Part shown: piece by piece, positions 7,278-9,354 of the stretch
Layout: the number at the start of each line of letters is the position of its first letter
Numbering within the stretch: the stretch's first letter is position 1
From: Gammaproteobacteria bacterium
GTDB taxonomy: Bacteria; Pseudomonadota; Gammaproteobacteria; JAABTG01
Length of the DNA stretch: 9,354 bases
Assembly (NCBI GenBank): GCA_030066245.1
Contig: JASJBY010000191.1
Span: 1 to 9,354, forward strand
Reading direction: 5' to 3'
Translations under genes and position numbers: made by a program
The notes under the pieces: model-generated
What the model was told of the DNA's origin: nothing
Database searches by the model: none
Seen by the model: the letters and a program-made list of their open reading frames with translations, nothing else

Positions 7278-7304
7278 ATATCGGCCGCGTTCGCCAAAGC
7301 TTTA
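7278..7304 (-). promoter_or_regulatory. Sigma-28 (FliA) promoter of the candidate small RNA
   Basis: On the minus strand TAAAGCTT, 11 bp, then GCCGATAT; the FliA consensus is TAAAGTTT-N11-GCCGATAA. Two of 16 positions differ and the spacing is exact. It lies between the stop of the Cys-rich gene (7332) and the terminator, so it would drive only the ~100-nt terminal RNA. Confidence 0.75.
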
Positions 7305-7331
7305 ATTTTTTTTGCGGACTGCGCGGCTCCT

Positions 7332-7547
7332 TCAAAACAGGGAGTCGACGTACTCGCGCCGGAGGATCCGGGGCTTGGCAACCTGATGGTCCCGGGCGTT
7401 CTGTTCACCGGTTGCGCAGCCGCGACAGGGGCCGAGCGGCTCCAGCCTTTTTGCGTCTTCTGCCTCGGCCCGCTGATACAAGCGTCCACAAGCCAACGTC
7501 GTCAATTGCAGACACCCTTTGTGTCGCACGCATGTGAATGTTTCCAT
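7332..7547 (-). CDS. Small Cys-rich protein, probably flagellar regulon, unknown function
   Basis: This 71-residue protein is not recognised by family. ATG 7547 has AGGA 7 nt upstream, and a consensus sigma-28 promoter ends about 73 bp before it, so the signals agree on the same gene and strand. It has five cysteines, Cys6, Cys12, Cys20, Cys41 and Cys44, plus His9. The CxxC pair (GPCRGC) and the CxxHxxC block suggest a zinc- or metal-binding fold. The middle is helical and charged (YQRAEAEDAKRLE) and the C-terminus is basic and charged (RRILRREYVDSLF order approximate to 62-71). A cytoplasmic location is likely because there is no signal or membrane segment. After its stop come the sigma-28 small-RNA promoter and the shared terminator. 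It is divergent from the HDOD gene. The reality of the gene rests on promoter, ribosome site, Cys pattern and terminator rather than on homology. Confidence 0.65.
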   Translation of the reverse strand: METFTCVRHKGCLQLTTLACGRLYQRAEAEDAKRLEPLGPCRGCATGEQNARDHQVAKPRILRREYVDSLF

Positions 7548-7619
7548 CGACTGGTCCTGTCATCGAATTGAAAGAAAACGGATCTGAGCGCAAGGTCGCA
7601 TCGACTCAGGCTGCCCAAG

Positions 7620-7646
7620 TTATCGGCGTTCGCGATCATACATTTA
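7620..7646 (-). promoter_or_regulatory. Sigma-28 (FliA) promoter of the Cys-rich gene
   Basis: On the minus strand TAAATGTA, 11 bp, then GCCGATAA. The -10 half is a perfect match to the FliA consensus, the core TAAA of the -35 is present and the spacing is exact. The inferred transcript starts near 7613, giving a leader of about 66 nt before ATG 7547. Confidence 0.85.
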
Positions 7647-7649
7647 GGG

Positions 7650-7661
7650 TCCGGCGCCGGA
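7650..7661. repeat. 12-bp perfect palindrome between divergent promoters
   Basis: TCCGGCGCCGGA reads the same on both strands and lies in the 27-bp gap between the two back-to-back sigma-28 promoters. It may be a regulator site serving both, or chance in GC-rich DNA. Confidence 0.4.
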
Positions 7662-7673
7662 ATCACGCTGGAC

Positions 7674-7700
7674 TAAAGGTTCGACCGGCTGCGCCGATCA
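7674..7700 (+). promoter_or_regulatory. Sigma-28 (FliA) promoter of the HDOD gene
   Basis: TAAAGGTT, 11 bp, then GCCGATCA, against the consensus TAAAGTTT-N11-GCCGATAA: two mismatches and exact spacing. The inferred start is near 7707, about 130 nt before the preferred HDOD start codon at 7839 and about 27 nt before the alternative GTG at 7734. Confidence 0.8.
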
Positions 7701-7838
7701 CCCGGCATATCCCGAGACTCTGTCGGGCGGCGCGTGGCAGGTCGCCCAGAGCCCGGCGCCGACGGGCGGCATCCCCGCTACAACGACAATGCCTGGCCGA
7801 GCATCTCAGACAGAATCATTTCCGCGATCTACCATGTC

Positions 7839-8741
7839 ATGACGGCCCTCCCTCCCAAACCCGATGCTCTTCGTTCCTTCGAGACGGCCTCCGGTCTCGT
7901 CAGCGAGCTTTCCTGGCTGGTTTCGCCACCGGCAGTCTGCACAAAGGTCACCGAGCTTGCGCATTCCCAACGCACTGCTGCGCGGGACTTCGAGAAAGTC
8001 ATTAACCGCGATCCCAACTTGACCGCCAGGCTGCTCAAGCTGGCGAATAGCTCGTACTTCGGTTACGCGGCTCGCGTCGACACCGTCGCAAGGGCCGTCA
8101 CGGTGATCGGCCTGAGGGAGCTGAAACATCTGGTTCTCGCCGTCTCTGCCGTGAAGACCTTTTCGAAGATCGACAACCGGATAGTGAATGTGAACACTTT
8201 CTGGGCTCACAGCATTTATTGTGCTGTCATTGCCCAGGAGCTGGCGAAACTCTGTCACGTGCTGCATCCCGAGCGCTTGTTTGTCGCTGGTCTGCTCCAT
8301 GACGTGGGCAGCCTGCTCCTCTACCATCGCGTGCCGGAAGTGTCCCGGCAGCTATTGCTGATGGCAGAGGGCGACGAGGAGGCTCTCCACGCGCGGGAGC
8401 TCGAGGAGCTAGGCTTCTCCCATGCGGATCTGGGTGGCCTGCTCATGGAGCTGTGGAATTTCCCCGAGCAACTCCAACAGATCGTGCGATTTCACCACCA
8501 GCCGTCGCTGGTCGACGAGAGTCGACCGGAGGCCTGCATCGTGCATTTCGCAAATATACTCGCGAATACCTCGGGTCTGGGCGGCTTTTGTGAAGCGCCG
8601 GCTGATAGCGCCCGCGTGGACCCGGTCGTCTGGGACGCATTGCCCATCGACGAAGGCGACGTGCAGGCAGGGCCTATCCTCGAGCAGGCCCGTGCCCGGT
8701 ATTTGGAAATGGTCCAAGTCTTCAGTCTTTGCGGGAGTTGA
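7839..8741 (+). CDS. HDOD-domain signalling/regulatory protein
   Basis: This is a 300-residue protein with an HDOD domain across about residues 15-245. Visible family blocks are FEKVINRDPNLTARLLKLANSSYFG (51-75), VARAVTVIGLRELKHLVLA (83-101), FWAHS with His124, GLLHDVGSLLL with His154-Asp155, FSHADLGGLLMELWNFP (193-209) and IVRFHHQP with His219-His220. The usual final Asp of the HD metal site is replaced by Asn239 (VHFANIL), so catalysis is doubtful, as in most HDOD proteins. HDOD proteins act in bacterial signalling, often around motility, chemotaxis or cyclic-di-GMP; the sigma-28 promoter upstream supports a motility role. The start is uncertain: the frame is open back to GTG 7734, but the translation before ATG 7839 is unlike the family and no clear ribosome site precedes either. 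No receiver, GGDEF or EAL domain is attached. Confidence 0.9.
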   Translation: MTALPPKPDALRSFETASGLVSELSWLVSPPAVCTKVTELAHSQRTAARDFEKVINRDPNLTARLLKLANSSYFGYAARVDTVARAVTVIGLRELKHLVLAVSAVKTFSKIDNRIVNVNTFWAHSIYCAVIAQELAKLCHVLHPERLFVAGLLHDVGSLLLYHRVPEVSRQLLLMAEGDEEALHARELEELGFSHADLGGLLMELWNFPEQLQQIVRFHHQPSLVDESRPEACIVHFANILANTSGLGGFCEAPADSARVDPVVWDALPIDEGDVQAGPILEQARARYLEMVQVFSLCGS

Positions 8742-8953
8742 GGGCGGGCGGGAGTCGTCAGAGTGCCTCTCCCAGGCAGCCGGCCGAAACGCCGTCCTCA
8801 TCGGCCGTGCGTACCAAGCTGTCCGCCCCTGATTGCGTGCGCCCGCGGGAGACGCCGTCAATACCCTCCTGCGGCCGACTCTATCACCGGCTGATGCCGC
8901 AACGGCCGGAAACGAATAGCGAGGCGGGGCGCCGCTGGTCTTTGGCGGGAGAC
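8742..8953. other. Gene-free stretch after the HDOD gene
   Basis: Frames crossing this GC-rich stretch are short and unlike proteins. There are several short GC inverted repeats but no hairpin followed by a T tract, so the end of the HDOD transcript was not located. It ends abruptly at the AT-rich promoter island of the next gene. Confidence 0.5.
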
Positions 8954-8979
8954 AGTTATTAAAAAGTTTTTTATTAACT
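8954..8979. repeat. 26-bp AT-rich imperfect palindrome
   Basis: AGTTATTAAAAAG (8954-8966) is followed directly by TTTTTTATTAACT (8967-8979), which is its reverse complement at 11 of 13 positions. It ends 15 bp before the -35 of the promoter at 8995, in UP-element position. It may be an operator, an UP element or a binding place for a nucleoid protein such as H-NS. Confidence 0.6.
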
Positions 8980-8994
8980 ACTTGCAATATTTAC

Positions 8995-9023
8995 TTGATT
9001 TAAAATATTTCACAATCTATGTT
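8995..9023 (+). promoter_or_regulatory. Sigma-70 promoter of the gene at 9071
   Basis: TTGATT (8995-9000), a 17-bp spacer and TATGTT (9018-9023) make a good housekeeping-sigma promoter, inferred to start near 9030, about 40 nt before the ATG. AT-rich sequence lies upstream. Confidence 0.65.
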
Positions 9024-9033
9024 AGATTTTGTG
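9011..9033. promoter_or_regulatory. Operator-like inverted repeat over the -10
   Basis: CACAATCTA (9011-9019) and TAGATTTTGTG (9023-9033) are complementary with a two-T bulge and a TGT centre. The dyad covers the -10 and the start of transcription, which is a typical place for a repressor. It could also fold only weakly in RNA. Confidence 0.45.
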
Positions 9034-9070
9034 CTTAACGTTCTGGCTCTGATGAACAGGGAGGAAAGCG

Positions 9071-9307
9071 ATGAGTCTCGTCGGCGCCACGATCGTCGTT
9101 GCGGTGTTGAGCATGCTCTCAGCTGTGCTGGTGCTGGGTCTGATGGCAGCAGAGATGCAGGCGACAGCTCACCTAGACGGCGGTCGCGGTCCGGCGGGTG
9201 CTCGGTCAACTACCGACGGTGACGCGTGGGTCTCGGCTGCCAGGCTTGTTGCCGCAATCGGGGCCATGCCGCCTGGTGGTTTGAGGGGTGAGAAAAGCAA
9301 CATATGA
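9071..9307 (+). CDS. Small single-pass membrane protein, unknown function
   Basis: This is a 78-residue protein with no family recognised. The start is firm: GGGAGG (9059-9064) is 6 nt before the ATG, preceded by a good sigma-70 promoter. Residues 5-27 form one membrane segment (GATIVVAVLSMLSAVLVLGLM). The remaining 50 residues are Gly/Ala-rich and low in recognisable motifs, with a second mildly hydrophobic stretch (WVSAARLVAAIGAM) at 53-66. It lacks the W-x-DYLFW motif of the proteins at 4199 and 4759. Its strong expression signals contrast with its unremarkable C-terminal half. The stop TGA (9305-9307) overlaps an ATG at 9304, so it may begin an operon. Confidence 0.65.
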   Translation: MSLVGATIVVAVLSMLSAVLVLGLMAAEMQATAHLDGGRGPAGARSTTDGDAWVSAARLVAAIGAMPPGGLRGEKSNI

Positions 9308-9337
9308 AAGCGGTCGGATGGGGGGGAAGAGCAAGAC

Positions 9338-9354
9338 ATGAACGAAGTGTTGTT
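9338..9354 (+). CDS. Possible start of a further gene, cut by the window edge
   Basis: ATG 9338 begins MNEVL and is preceded at about 7-12 nt by a purine-rich GGGGAAGAG stretch that could bind the ribosome. A competing start at 9304 (overlapping the previous stop as ATGA) is open to the window end in another frame. Too little is visible to decide. Confidence 0.3.

Noticed and set aside
7232..7489. 85-codon minus-strand frame from GTG
   Set aside because: It overlaps the Cys-rich gene in another frame, has no good ribosome site and contains the small-RNA promoter.
7620..7838. Cyclic-di-GMP riboswitch in the HDOD leader
   Set aside because: The leader is long and structured-looking, but the conserved GEMM segments were not found.
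7538..8005. 155-codon plus-strand frame upstream of and overlapping the HDOD gene
   Set aside because: It runs through both sigma-28 promoters and becomes an Arg-rich shadow of the HDOD frame.

Overview
The window is GC-rich apart from two sharp AT-rich promoter islands near 4090-4160 and 8955-9030. Near-consensus enterobacterial-type control sites (a CRP/Vfr-type palindrome and sigma-28/FliA promoters), a lipoprotein of the soluble-lytic-transglycosylase type and an HDOD regulator all point to a motile gammaproteobacterium. No gene here fixes the genus. No CRISPR array, tRNA, rRNA or insertion sequence was seen.

Layout. 1-3943 (minus strand) is a DNA-repair operon: a 3-methyladenine DNA glycosylase (mpg) followed after 14 bp by an exceptionally long UvrA. 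Its first complete UvrA unit is followed in the same frame by the start of a second UvrA unit, which runs off the left edge. 3944-4198 is a promoter region between divergent genes and carries a perfect TGTGA-N6-TCACA palindrome. 4199-5097 (plus) holds two small membrane proteins that share a W-x-DYLFW motif and look like tandem paralogues, with a 347-bp spacer between them. 5466-7125 (plus) holds an overlapping gene pair: a membrane-anchored M28-type metallopeptidase and a small transglycosylase-type lipoprotein.

7174-8741 is the most interesting part. Three matches to the flagellar sigma-28 promoter (TAAA-N15-GCCGAT) lie within about 430 bp. Two are back-to-back: one faces an HDOD-domain regulator (plus), the other a previously unrecognised 71-residue Cys-rich protein (minus). 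The third lies just past the end of that small gene and, with a strong minus-strand terminator, defines a candidate ~100-nt flagellar-regulon small RNA with a CUCCUCCU anti-Shine-Dalgarno segment. Together they suggest a small motility-linked regulatory module.

8742-9354 contains a gene-free stretch, an AT-rich promoter with two dyad elements, one small membrane protein and the possible start of a further gene. The DNA-repair, envelope and motility parts show no obvious functional link to one another beyond adjacency.
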